Source: Antrihabitans stalactiti
Lineage (GTDB): Bacteria > Actinomycetota > Actinomycetes > Mycobacteriales > Mycobacteriaceae
DNA length: 64,000 bases
Reading direction: 5' to 3'
Assembly: GCF_012932915.1 (NCBI RefSeq)
Contig: NZ_VCQU01000001.1
Span: forward strand, 558,001-622,000
The stretch's first letter is position 1, and each line of letters opens with the position of its first letter. A program made the position numbers and the translations under genes. Below the pieces are notes generated by a model, which did no database searches, had not been told where the DNA came from, and saw only the letters and a list, made by a program, of their open reading frames with translations. Positions 48,917 to 57,299 of the stretch are shown here, one piece after another.

Positions 48917-49618
48917 TCAGGCTTCGATCTGACCTGCAATCTTTCGTTCGAGCTCCGCGCGCGCTGTCGCCGGAAGGACGATCAGACCATCGAGTTCCTT
49001 GCGCGCCTTGGCATATGCACTCTGGCGCTCGGCAGCTGTGGCGGCGTCGTCCATCGCGAGGCGCAGTAGACGCTGGGCCCGGACCAGCCGTTCTTGTTCG
49101 TCGCGCGTAAACCCGCCGCGGCGGCGGCGCTTTGCCTCCGCTTCGCCTACATCGAACGCGATGGCATACGCATGCACCGCATCGCGGTATTCGAGCTGCG
49201 CCTCGTGGTTGCCGACCATCGACTCCACATCCGCAGGCCGCAGCAGGTCCGCGCGGCGCCGCGCCTTGTGAAATTCGACCGTCAACGGCTCCCGCATATC
49301 GGTCATCATCGGGTAATCGAGCAAGGTCGCCAGGTCCATCTCGTAGCCGAACCATCGCGCGTCGGTCTGGTCGTGTTCGTCGATGGCCTTCGCGATCTCG
49401 CGCCGCTGGGTCTGCGCGTCGACGTGGTCCTGCGCCTTCGCCTGCGCCACAGCAATTTTGGCCTGCTGCTTGATCCTGTACCGCTCGAGTCTGCGGTCGG
49501 CGCGCCGTTGATTCGCTGCGCCGATCGCCTTCAGCGCACCGCCGATACTGCCGCCGAAGACGAAGATCAGCCACCAGTAGTGCGACAGAAACTCGAATAG
49601 CTGGTTCACACTCTTCAT
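48917..49618 (-). CDS. membrane-anchored coiled-coil protein of unknown function
   Basis: 233 residues. One N-terminal helix (LFEFLSHYWWLIFVFGGSIGGALKAIG) is followed by a long basic/Ala/Gln-rich coiled-coil segment (RRADRRLERYRIKQQAKIAVAQAKAQ, about 38-80). A soluble domain follows, with RWFGYEMDLATLLDYPMMTDMREPLTVEFHKARRRADLLRPA and many Arg/Glu helices. No recognised family. Stand-alone, with the next gene 33 bp upstream on the same strand. Confidence 0.7.
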   Translation of the reverse strand: MKSVNQLFEFLSHYWWLIFVFGGSIGGALKAIGAANQRRADRRLERYRIKQQAKIAVAQAKAQDHVDAQTQRREIAKAIDEHDQTDARWFGYEMDLATLLDYPMMTDMREPLTVEFHKARRRADLLRPADVESMVGNHEAQLEYRDAVHAYAIAFDVGEAEAKRRRRGGFTRDEQERLVRAQRLLRLAMDDAATAAERQSAYAKARKELDGLIVLPATARAELERKIAGQIEA

Positions 49619-49651
49619 GATGCCTCAGCAGATAGGTCGATCGACCTCTGC

Positions 49652-50482
49652 CTAATCCGGGATTTGGCACGTCACGGTGGCGACGACGACCGGGCGGTCC
49701 TCGTCGACAAATCCCGCGACCCGGGCAATTCCCAGCGTTCGACCGCGATGGATGAGGGTGGCACGGAACGTCACGTCGCTGCCCAGTGGGCATGGTCGTA
49801 GGTAGGCGATATCCACCGATGACGTGGAGAGCGGATTCTCGGGTTGTGCGTCGTTGATAGCGGTCCAGCCTGCGATTTCGGCGGCGCACAACGACACCCC
49901 CCCATGCAGGTTGCGGCCGTAGTTGGCGATGCCACTGGTGACCGCCACGCGCAGATCGACGCCACCGTCGATTTGCGCGGCGGTCGCGTCCAACATGTCC
50001 ACGACGTTCTTGCCGATCGCGCGGTCGGCGAGTTCGCGAAGTTGCTCGCTACTCAGGACCAACCCTCGCTGGCCGTTTCCGAATCTCGGCACGAATCGAA
50101 TTCGCAACGATGCCAATGCAATTACGGTTCCAGCTCCGTCGGTCACGCGACCGGTCGAGTAGCCGCCGTTGTCGCCGAGAATCACTTCGTCGGTGACGAT
50201 GACGAGGTCGGTCTCCGTCGTGGGAACGGGTGCAAGCACGTCGAGGTGGAGTTGCGTTGTCACAGTTGTCATCTGGGCGGGAGTGCGCGCCGCGATGCTG
50301 TAACCCAATCCATCGTCGACCAGGACGCCGAGGGAACCTGCACTCCCCTGCCCGTCTGGACCCGTCGTCCTCGAGCCGGTCCGCATCGTGGCGCGGGCCG
50401 ATTTCTCGTCGCCGATCACCGTGCCGATACCGAAGAGGCGCTCAGCGCCGAGCTCGAGATACCTGATCGCGGACGAGGTCAT
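49652..50482 (-). CDS. double-hotdog acyl-CoA thioesterase (PaaI-like)
   Basis: 276 residues with two hotdog halves. The first (about 30-130) has GSLGVLVDDGLGYSI and the second (about 165-275) has GVDLRVAVTSGIANYGRNLHGGVSLCAAEIAG. The Asn-x-His-Gly-Gly stretch is a typical PaaI active-site feature. It hydrolyses acyl-CoA or stabilises an acyl-CoA pool. Its ATG overlaps the stop of the monoacylglycerol lipase-like gene (ATGA), linking lipid hydrolysis to acyl-CoA turnover. Confidence 0.82.
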   Translation of the reverse strand: MTSSAIRYLELGAERLFGIGTVIGDEKSARATMRTGSRTTGPDGQGSAGSLGVLVDDGLGYSIAARTPAQMTTVTTQLHLDVLAPVPTTETDLVIVTDEVILGDNGGYSTGRVTDGAGTVIALASLRIRFVPRFGNGQRGLVLSSEQLRELADRAIGKNVVDMLDATAAQIDGGVDLRVAVTSGIANYGRNLHGGVSLCAAEIAGWTAINDAQPENPLSTSSVDIAYLRPCPLGSDVTFRATLIHRGRTLGIARVAGFVDEDRPVVVATVTCQIPD

Positions 50483-51366
50483 CCGATGCTAGCGGCAGGT
50501 TTGCGCGCCCGCCCGGACCAGGCGACAAGGTCCGTGAACACTTCCGCACGGTTGGTCTCGTTGAAAATCTCGTGGCGAGAATTCTCGTAGACACGAAGGG
50601 TCACGTCTTCGACGCCGGCGGCCTTCAGCCGATCGACCAGCGGCGTTACCAGCGCCAGACCGGCATTGACCGGATCGTGCGAACCGACAGCGATAAGAAC
50701 GGGCAGGTCAGCACGGATTCGAGCCACCTCTTCCGGATCCGCGAGTCGACGCGCACCGCCGAACATCGACTTCACTGAATCGACGTCGACGCCGAATCCG
50801 CAGAGTGGGTCCGCGACGTACTTGTCGACTTCAACCTCGTCGCGCGAGAGCCAATCGAAGTCGGTCCGAGCTGGGGCGAACGGTGCGTTGAACATCGCGA
50901 GATCCAGTTCGCTGTCCAAGTCGAGAGCCGGCTCCAGAAGGTCGAGACAACCCGTGCCGCTCAGCACCACCGCATCGACGCGATCGCTGTTATCCAGCAG
51001 GAACTGTTGCGTGGCAAACGAACCCATGCTGTGCGCGATCAGCAATATCGGCAGGTCCGCATGATTCTCCCGGACGATGCCAGCCAAAGTACCGATGTCG
51101 GCGACCAACGCAGACCAACCGTCTTGGCCCAGGTCACCCGGCGTCTCCCCTGGCTGCACAGAGCTACCGTGCCCGCGATGGTCGTGACCGTATGCGACGT
51201 ATCCCTCGCGGTTGAGCGTCTGGGCGAGTTCTTCGTAGCGCAGAACATGCTCGCCCATCCCGTGGACGATCATCGCGGCCCCGACCGGTGTCCCCGTTGG
51301 ATCCCATCGATATGCCGCGATCTCGCGTCCGTCGACGGATGGGAATGTGAACTGCTCGTTTGGCAT
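50479..51366 (-). CDS. monoacylglycerol lipase-like alpha/beta hydrolase
   Basis: 295 residues from the ATG at 51366 (AAGGAA upstream); the frame is open 20 codons further without homology. Features: AMIVHGMGEH oxyanion region, YGHDHRGHGSS, nucleophile AHSMGS (Ser about 114), Asp in GSHDPVNAG and the final His in NSRHEIFNE. This is the serine aminopeptidase S33/monoglyceride lipase type. There is no signal peptide. Middle gene of a TetR/lipase/thioesterase unit. Confidence 0.88.
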   Translation of the reverse strand: MPNEQFTFPSVDGREIAAYRWDPTGTPVGAAMIVHGMGEHVLRYEELAQTLNREGYVAYGHDHRGHGSSVQPGETPGDLGQDGWSALVADIGTLAGIVRENHADLPILLIAHSMGSFATQQFLLDNSDRVDAVVLSGTGCLDLLEPALDLDSELDLAMFNAPFAPARTDFDWLSRDEVEVDKYVADPLCGFGVDVDSVKSMFGGARRLADPEEVARIRADLPVLIAVGSHDPVNAGLALVTPLVDRLKAAGVEDVTLRVYENSRHEIFNETNRAEVFTDLVAWSGRARKPAASIG

Positions 51367-51441
51367 CGAAGTTCCTTCACTGGCGCGAGTTGACACAAGG
51401 GTGCTCCAGATCGCACCTGGAGTCAATGCTGACTGCGCCCC

Positions 51442-52068
51442 TCAGGACAGCAGCACGCGCGCGACTTCGCGCCATTGCGCGACGTGCAGATCACGGGCGG
51501 GACGACGAGCGTCGAAGGCATACGTGAGGGCGACGCCACGCATGCTGGACACGAGCATGTCCACCGTTTGCCGGTAGCGCGGATGGGCGCACAGCGTCGG
51601 CCCGAAATACGAATCGAGCGTCGCGCGAATCGCCTTGTACAACTTGCGCTCCGCCGGTTTCAGCGCCCTGCGAAGGTTCTCGTTGTGTCGCGCGGCGATC
51701 CAGAGCTCAATCGACGCCCAGAAGTACGGCTGATGGAACGACACCCACATCTGATCGACGGCTTGGTCGATGCGCAGCGGATCGCCGTCCGCCGCGGTTA
51801 TCGTCGTCAGCGCCTCTTCTTGCAGCGTCGCAACACGATTGGATACAAGGTGCGCGACGGCTCCGACCAATAGCTCGTCGCGCGAGGGGAAATGGTGGAG
51901 CAGCCGACCGCGCGAGACGCCCGCCAACTCCTGAATCCGGAGTGTCGACGCACCCGAATAACCATCCTCGACAAGGCATTGCACAGCGGAATCCAGAATC
52001 TGCTGCCGACTGGCTTGGCTCCGACTTTCCTGCAACCGCTGGAAGTCCTCGGCCCGCGTGCTTGTCAT
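51442..52068 (-). CDS. TetR-family transcriptional regulator
   Basis: 208 residues. The helix-turn-helix is in QQILDSAVQCLVEDGYSGASTLRIQELAGVSRGRLLHHFPSRDELL (about 22-70). The C-terminal domain has an unusual aromatic WVSFHQPYFWASIELWIAAR stretch for the ligand pocket. It lies 75 bp upstream of the lipase gene on the same strand and probably controls the lipase-thioesterase pair. Confidence 0.88.
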   Translation of the reverse strand: MTSTRAEDFQRLQESRSQASRQQILDSAVQCLVEDGYSGASTLRIQELAGVSRGRLLHHFPSRDELLVGAVAHLVSNRVATLQEEALTTITAADGDPLRIDQAVDQMWVSFHQPYFWASIELWIAARHNENLRRALKPAERKLYKAIRATLDSYFGPTLCAHPRYRQTVDMLVSSMRGVALTYAFDARRPARDLHVAQWREVARVLLS

Positions 52069-52118
52069 GGACGTGATGCTACGACCTGGCTGCAGTCAGC
52101 GCTGACCGTTCCGTCCGG

Positions 52119-52376
52119 TCAGGCCGGGGCACGAAGTGAGTCGTGCCCGGTTCGGTAGGTCCACAGCCGACGCCGACATACCTTCAAAATCTCGGTAGCA
52201 GTTTGCTCGTCCAAGTTGTGGTGGCCGGCCTTGACGATGCCCTCCAGTCGGCTGAAGTACTCGGGTGCTGTCAAACCGAACCGGACCATGATGTCCTCGT
52301 CCGGCCCGCCACCGAATCGTCGCCATGAACAAGCGAAGTCGAGCATCAGGCGCGATGTGTTCTCAGGGTTTTTCAC
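52119..52376 (-). CDS. small DUF3263-like protein
   Basis: 85 residues from the GTG at 52376, five bases after AAGGAGG. The core DFACSWRRFGGGPDEDIMVRFGLTAPEYFSRLEGIV resembles the short helical DUF3263 proteins of mycobacteria (pattern D-F-x3-W then F-G-x-S/T-x2-x-Y-x2-L). Such small proteins may be DNA-associated but the function is unproven. Same strand as the TetR gene but separated by 50 bp. Confidence 0.6.
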   Translation of the reverse strand: MKNPENTSRLMLDFACSWRRFGGGPDEDIMVRFGLTAPEYFSRLEGIVKAGHHNLDEQTATEILKVCRRRLWTYRTGHDSLRAPA

Positions 52377-52473
52377 TCCGTCCTCCTTTTGGGTGCGACG
52401 TGAAATCTGGTCACTACGGTAGGTCGGGAAAATGACAGCCATGTTTCCGAATATTCGCGACTAGCCTGCAGCC

Positions 52474-53172
52474 ATGGAGAAGCTCGTCTACTTGCTGTGG
52501 GCAGAATCCGACACCGTGGCCGAGGATCTGGCCGGCACTGTGGCGACGAAGCTGCTCGAAATCGATGGTGTGCGGGGCGTGCAGGTCAACGTGTCGGACT
52601 CGGCGGTCGCGGGTGCGATGCTGCGCATCACCACCTTCGACCGACCCGTATCAGCCATAGCCAGCGTATGGGTGGACAGCTCAGCGCAGCTTTCGGCGAG
52701 ACTGGCCGCAGTGTTCGCTACCGTGTGTAGCGACGTTGCCGGCTATTTGGTGACGGAGTCCGTTGCGATCGAACCGCCTCGGTCCGAAGCGGGCGAGCGA
52801 TCATCGGGATTGGCGAATGTAGCCATCCTGCGGCGGCCCGCCGACCTGGACCGTGACGACTGGCTCGACCGCTGGCTCGGTCCGCACACTCGCGTCGCGA
52901 TCGAAACCCAGGACACCTTCGGCTACGTCCGTAACGCGATCGTGCGATCGGTGACACCCGGCGCGAGCCCGATCGACGGAATCGTCGAGGAGCTGTTTCC
53001 CATCGCTGCCCTCTCGGACCCGCACGCCTTCTACGGCTCCGCCGGAGACGCCGATGAATTGACCCAGCGCATCACACGACTGATGGCCAGCGTCGCGACA
53101 TTCGGCGCAGACCGAGACCTCGACGTCGTGCCGACCAGCCGATACGTATTCCGCGAGCCTTTTGCTAAGTGA
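52474..53172 (+). CDS. EthD-like dimeric alpha-beta barrel protein
   Basis: 232 residues. The C-terminal half contains the EthD-type pattern (VAILRRPADLDRDDWLDRWLGPHTRVAIETQDTFGYVRNAIVR). The N-terminal half (MEKLVYLLWAESDTVAEDLAGTV) seems to be a second, diverged barrel. EthD proteins are small accessory proteins or enzymes of ring-oxidation pathways; no such pathway adjoins it. The last 8 bp overlap the convergent HNH gene. Confidence 0.75.
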   Translation: MEKLVYLLWAESDTVAEDLAGTVATKLLEIDGVRGVQVNVSDSAVAGAMLRITTFDRPVSAIASVWVDSSAQLSARLAAVFATVCSDVAGYLVTESVAIEPPRSEAGERSSGLANVAILRRPADLDRDDWLDRWLGPHTRVAIETQDTFGYVRNAIVRSVTPGASPIDGIVEELFPIAALSDPHAFYGSAGDADELTQRITRLMASVATFGADRDLDVVPTSRYVFREPFAK

Positions 53173-54598
53173 GCTTAGGTTTTCGTGGTTCGTCATCGTC
53201 GATTCCTTCGAGTAGGTATTCGCCGGGGTGGTGGTAGTGGTTGATCCGCGGTTTCTGTTGCGGGTCGATGTGTTTGGGCGGGATCCATAGGGTGCGGCCG
53301 GGGTAGCGGTGCCCGGGTGGGGCGACAATCGTTTTCCAGTCGGTGTCGTTGACTCCGACGAGCGGGTGGTGGACGGGGCAGGCGAAGGTGAGTTCGTCGA
53401 CGTTGGTGAGGCCGTGTTGGGCTTCCCATTCTCGGCAGTGATGACACTCGCACTGGCTGGCCGGGCGCGAACATCCCGGGAAGGTGCAGCCAATGTGTTG
53501 AGCGAAGATCACGATCCGCTGGTCGGGTTGCGCGAGACGTTCGCTGCGGCCGAGGTAGAGCGCGCGGCCGTCGTCGTCGAAAATCGCCAGGTAGTGGTGC
53601 GCGTGGGCGGCGACCCGGATCGCGTCGCGCATCGGCAGCAGGGATCCGGTGTGGGTGGTGGCGTTGCCGGTCGCGTTTTGGAGTTCTGTGAGTGTCATGG
53701 TCACCACGACGGTGACCGGCAAGCCGCGGTGTTGGCCCAACTGTCCGGAGGCGAGCATCGCCCGCGACATCGCTTTCAGCGCGTCGTGTTGACGTTGCCC
53801 GGTCGATCTTGTGTCGCGTTTGGCGGCGTCGTCGGACGGTTCACCGTCGACGACGAGGGTGTCGTCGTCGGGATTGCACATGCCGGGTTTGGCCCACTTG
53901 GCGAACACCGCCTCCAGATACGCTCGCAATTCCGGGTCGGCGCAGAACGACCCTTTCGTCATCTTGTCCGGACCCTGTCTACCCAGATCGAACGAGCGGC
54001 GACGGGCACGGTCCGTCTCGTCGGTCAGGCTGCCGTCGGGGTTGAGGTGGGCCAGCATCCGGTTGGCTGCGGCGCGGAGTTCGTCGGGTCGTAGCGTGCG
54101 TGCCAGTGTCGCCAACGCGGCTTCGGCCTGCTCGCGGGTGTCGATGTCGATCGTGTGCGGAAGACTCTTGAAGAACTCCCGAATGACCTTGATGTGGTGT
54201 TCGCCGATCTGGCCGGCTTTCTGCCCGGCAGCGGTTCCTCGGTAGATCGGGTCCAAGGGTTGGCCGGTGATCGTTTGGCGTGGTCCCAGTTCGTCGGCGA
54301 GGTGAGTACGGGTCCGCGCGTCGCCGGGAGTGATGCGCAAGGCGTCGCTGAGGACCCAGGTGAGGTTGCCGTTGCCGAGTTCGCGGTAGACCCATTGTTG
54401 TTGGATCTGCGCGATCAGGGTGTGTCCCACCGAGGGGATCATCCGCGCCACCGTTTCCAGGCGTTGCAACACGGTGACGCGTTCGGGGTTGGACAACACC
54501 TCGAAATTCAGGTCGTGCAGTGCGGTGGCGGCGGTGTCGAGCGCGGTGAGGGCGGCGTCGACGGTGGTGTCGGCTACTCCGGTCGCGGTCGCAAGCAT
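53165..54598 (-). CDS. DUF222/HNH endonuclease-family protein (13E12-type)
   Basis: 477 residues from the ATG at 54598, where family homology begins (ATATGVADTTVDAALTALDT). The DUF222 region covers about 1-330. The C-terminal HNH part has CTFPGCSRPASQCECHHCREW then LTFACPVHHPLV, giving the zinc-cysteines and H-H motif. Such proteins are multi-copy in mycobacteria and rhodococci and linked to mobile or repetitive loci; function unproven. No ribosome site is seen, but TACACT lies 13-8 bases before the ATG, which fits a leaderless promoter. Confidence 0.88.
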   Translation of the reverse strand: MLATATGVADTTVDAALTALDTAATALHDLNFEVLSNPERVTVLQRLETVARMIPSVGHTLIAQIQQQWVYRELGNGNLTWVLSDALRITPGDARTRTHLADELGPRQTITGQPLDPIYRGTAAGQKAGQIGEHHIKVIREFFKSLPHTIDIDTREQAEAALATLARTLRPDELRAAANRMLAHLNPDGSLTDETDRARRRSFDLGRQGPDKMTKGSFCADPELRAYLEAVFAKWAKPGMCNPDDDTLVVDGEPSDDAAKRDTRSTGQRQHDALKAMSRAMLASGQLGQHRGLPVTVVVTMTLTELQNATGNATTHTGSLLPMRDAIRVAAHAHHYLAIFDDDGRALYLGRSERLAQPDQRIVIFAQHIGCTFPGCSRPASQCECHHCREWEAQHGLTNVDELTFACPVHHPLVGVNDTDWKTIVAPPGHRYPGRTLWIPPKHIDPQQKPRINHYHHPGEYLLEGIDDDEPRKPKLT

Positions 54599-54714
54599 GT
54601 TCGTAGTGTATCGGGACCCACTGACACGTTTCGGTGAGCGATCAACGGCACCAACGGTTTTCGTGACTGGTGTGACTGGACGGGTTGCTGTCTCCGGAGT
54701 GTCGGAAGTGACCT

Positions 54715-54740
54715 GGTTGCCGATGACTATCGAGGGGTAC
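54715..54740 (+). promoter_or_regulatory. SigF-like promoter of the LapA/AI-2E genes
   Basis: GGTT (54715-54718), 16-base spacer, GGGTAC (54735-54740). The -35 has one mismatch and the -10 one. It is 41 bp upstream of the LapA ATG. Confidence 0.35.
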
Positions 54741-54780
54741 TCACAAGGAAAAGGCGCTTCACGAAGAAAGTCGGCGCGGT

Positions 54781-55134
54781 ATGAGTTTTCAAGACAATTC
54801 AATTCCCGGAGAAGGCGAATACCCACCTCCGCCCCCGCGCGCTGCCGAAGCGCCGGTGGTCGCGTCGGCGACACCTCCGCGGACACGGATCTCGACGGCG
54901 TGGGTTGCACTCATCGGCGGTGCGATCGCGGTGATACTGCTTCTCGTTTTCGTGCTGGAGAACTCCACCCCGGGCGACTTCGCTTTCCTCGGAATGCATT
55001 TCACCCTTCCACTCGGCGTCGCTGTGTTGCTGGCGGCCGTTTGTGGCGTCATCGTGACCGCGATCATCGGTACTGCACGCATCCACCAAATACGGCAAGC
55101 CCTGCGCCGACCGCATCGCGCGAAACGCAGGTGA
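54781..55134 (+). CDS. LapA-domain membrane protein
   Basis: 117 residues. A Pro-rich N-terminus is followed by two membrane helices (TAWVALIGGAIAVILLLVFVLENS and LPLGVAVLLAAVCGVIVTAII) with the LapA (DUF1049) signature between them (ENSTPGDFAFLGMHFTLPL). A basic cytoplasmic tail follows. LapA proteins help assemble or export surface lipids in other bacteria; the actinobacterial role is unknown. The AI-2E-type transporter follows 23 bp later. Confidence 0.82.
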   Translation: MSFQDNSIPGEGEYPPPPPRAAEAPVVASATPPRTRISTAWVALIGGAIAVILLLVFVLENSTPGDFAFLGMHFTLPLGVAVLLAAVCGVIVTAIIGTARIHQIRQALRRPHRAKRR

Positions 55135-55157
55135 CAACGGATCGGTTTGGAGTCGCG

Positions 55158-56330
55158 ATGGATGAGGCTTCTGAACCCCGCGATGAGGGCCATCACGACA
55201 TGGTCGCGCAACCGCATACCGACGAGGAAGGACCGGTCGCCGAGGCCGAACAGCTTGCGGCAGAGTTGAGTTCACCCGAGCAACCACTCGGAACACCCGG
55301 ACCTCGGTTCAATCCCAGGTCGCCATTCTTCATCGGGTTGGCGGCGTCGGCAGGCGTCGCCGTCACTTACGGCGCGGTACATCTGCTGGTGACGGTGTCG
55401 TCGACGCTCGTGCTGATCGGTCTCGCGTTCTTTCTCGCCCTCGGCCTGGAACCGGTGGTGTCTTGGCTCGTCAACCGATCGCTGCCGCGCTGGGCGGCGG
55501 TGACTGTCGTGTTCGTGCTCGCTCTTGCCATGGTCGCCGGGTTCGTCGCCGCCGCCATTCCACCGCTCGCGGAGCAGGCCAAACAACTCATCGACCAAGC
55601 GCCGAATTACATGCAACAGGCGCAGGATCATTCGTCGACGATCGGCAAGCTCAACGATCGATTCCACCTGCAACAGCGCATCACCGACACGATCAACGGT
55701 TCTGGTGGCTCGATGCTCGACAGCGTCGTCACTGCTGGCAGTGCGATATTCGACGCCCTCGCTCACTTGCTGATCGTTGCGGTGCTGACGGTGTATTTCC
55801 TCGCCGACCTGCCCCGAATCCGCACCATGATCTATCGCCTCGTGCCGCACACACGTCGGCCTCGGGCGATCCTGATCGGCGACGAGGTGTTCGCGAAGGT
55901 CGGTGCCTATGTGTTGGGCAACGTCGCGATCTCGGTGATCGCAGGAATCGCGACGTTCATGTGGCTCGCGGCCTTCGGCGTGCCCTACCCGCTGCTCCTG
56001 GGTATCTGCGTCGCTATCTTCGACCTCCTCCCCGTCATCGGCTCGACGATCGCCGGCGTTGTCGTCGCTGCTGTTGCCTTGACCGTCTCACTACCGGTCT
56101 GCCTCTCGACAATCGTGTTCTTTGTCGGCTTCCGGCTCGGCGAGGACTACCTCTTGGTCCCCAAGATCATCGGACGAGCCGTGAAAGTGCCTGCGCTCAC
56201 CACCGTCATCGCGGTGCTGGTCGGCGGTGCGTTGCTCGGAATCGTCGGAGCGCTCGTCGCAATCCCTATCGCTGCAGCCATTCAACTTCTCACCGAGGAA
56301 ATCCTCTTCCCCCGACTCGACAACGCTTGA
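55158..56330 (+). CDS. AI-2E-family transporter (membrane permease)
   Basis: About 390 residues from the ATG at 55158 (GGAG five bases upstream); a GTG at 55131 that overlaps the LapA stop is an alternative. After an acidic N-terminal tail come about eight membrane helices. The family pattern of two early helices (LVTVSSTLVLIGLAFFLALGLEPVVSWL), a soluble helical segment (about 150-200) and the C-terminal LAAFGVPYPLLLGICVAIFDLLPVIGSTIAG is clear. Members export small molecules or ions; AI-2 transport should not be assumed. Confidence 0.85.
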   Translation: MDEASEPRDEGHHDMVAQPHTDEEGPVAEAEQLAAELSSPEQPLGTPGPRFNPRSPFFIGLAASAGVAVTYGAVHLLVTVSSTLVLIGLAFFLALGLEPVVSWLVNRSLPRWAAVTVVFVLALAMVAGFVAAAIPPLAEQAKQLIDQAPNYMQQAQDHSSTIGKLNDRFHLQQRITDTINGSGGSMLDSVVTAGSAIFDALAHLLIVAVLTVYFLADLPRIRTMIYRLVPHTRRPRAILIGDEVFAKVGAYVLGNVAISVIAGIATFMWLAAFGVPYPLLLGICVAIFDLLPVIGSTIAGVVVAAVALTVSLPVCLSTIVFFVGFRLGEDYLLVPKIIGRAVKVPALTTVIAVLVGGALLGIVGALVAIPIAAAIQLLTEEILFPRLDNA

Positions 56331-56388
56331 CACCTATTCTCCCTGCTATCTTTTTGTCGCGTGTGAGAAGCCAGAGGAGACAACGACG

Positions 56389-57288
56389 TTGCCTTTAGAC
56401 GATGTGCATCCGGACCTGCGTCTCGCGACACGACTGATACCCGGACAACTCGCTGTCGGCCGGTTCACCCTGCCGTTTGCGCGGATCGCTTTCAAGGCGC
56501 TCCGCCCGATCGGCAATCGCCACGCAGAAGTCATGGACCTGTCGTCCAACGTCAAGGTCAGGCTGTTCCGACCACCCAACTCAGCTGTTCGCTCCGCCGC
56601 GCTGCTGTGGATTCACGGCGGCGGCTATGTCCTCGGCGCCGCCATCCAAGACGACACGATGTGCCGACGACTCAGCGACAGACTGGGAATCACGGTCGTA
56701 TCCGTGGACTACCGGCTCGCTCCGGAACATCCGTATCCAGCAGCGCTGCACGACTGTTACGACGCCCTGACCTGGCTCGCTGCGCTCCCCGAGATCGATC
56801 CCACTCGCATCGCTATCGGCGGGATGAGTGCTGGCGGCGGTCTCGCTGCCGCCCTCGCAATACTTGCGCGCGATCGGGGCGAGGTCACGCCCGCCTTCCA
56901 GCTGCTGACCTATCCGATGCTCGACGACCGGACCGAACCGGGCAGCGAGCCAGGCCGATATCGCGTCTGGAATCCGCGGAGCAACCACTTCGGCTGGCAG
57001 TCGTACCTCGGTGAAGCCGATCCAGCGGTAGCGGTTCCGGCCCGTCAGGTCGACCTGTCCAGGTTGGCCCCGGCATGGATCGGGGTCGGCACGCACGACC
57101 TGTTTCATGACGAGGGCATCGCGTACGCACGCCGGCTCGAGGAAGCAGGCGTGCCTTGCCAGTTGGAATTGGTGCCAGGCGCGTTCCACGGCTTCGACCA
57201 GGTGGTCCGACGTGCACCCGTCACACGCGCATTCTTCGACGCGCAATGCGCCAGCCTTCGGACCGCGCTGGGCGTGAGCTCCGCTTAG
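56389..57288 (+). CDS. hormone-sensitive-lipase-family esterase
   Basis: 299 residues from the TTG at 56389, supported by GAGGAG upstream; no ATG or GTG in the right place is better. Diagnostic motifs are HGGG (76-79) for the oxyanion hole, GMSAGG with Ser147 as nucleophile, Asp in GTHDLFHDE and His in AFHGF. An intracellular carboxylesterase/lipase of alpha/beta hydrolase family 3. It converges with a secreted lipase 11 bp away; the region is rich in acyl-ester hydrolases. Confidence 0.88.
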   Translation: MPLDDVHPDLRLATRLIPGQLAVGRFTLPFARIAFKALRPIGNRHAEVMDLSSNVKVRLFRPPNSAVRSAALLWIHGGGYVLGAAIQDDTMCRRLSDRLGITVVSVDYRLAPEHPYPAALHDCYDALTWLAALPEIDPTRIAIGGMSAGGGLAAALAILARDRGEVTPAFQLLTYPMLDDRTEPGSEPGRYRVWNPRSNHFGWQSYLGEADPAVAVPARQVDLSRLAPAWIGVGTHDLFHDEGIAYARRLEEAGVPCQLELVPGAFHGFDQVVRRAPVTRAFFDAQCASLRTALGVSSA

Positions 57289-57299
57289 GAACTACCGAA

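Noticed and set aside
48777-49889. 370-codon minus-strand frame over the coiled-coil gene
   Set aside because: It is in a different frame of the same strand as 48917-49618 and very Arg-rich; the 233-residue frame has a membrane helix and a natural start.
53165-54598. active mobile element around the HNH gene
   Set aside because: No terminal repeats, transposase or intron structure flank it.
55158-56330. autoinducer-2 export
   Set aside because: The family name does not establish the substrate; no luxS-like gene is near.
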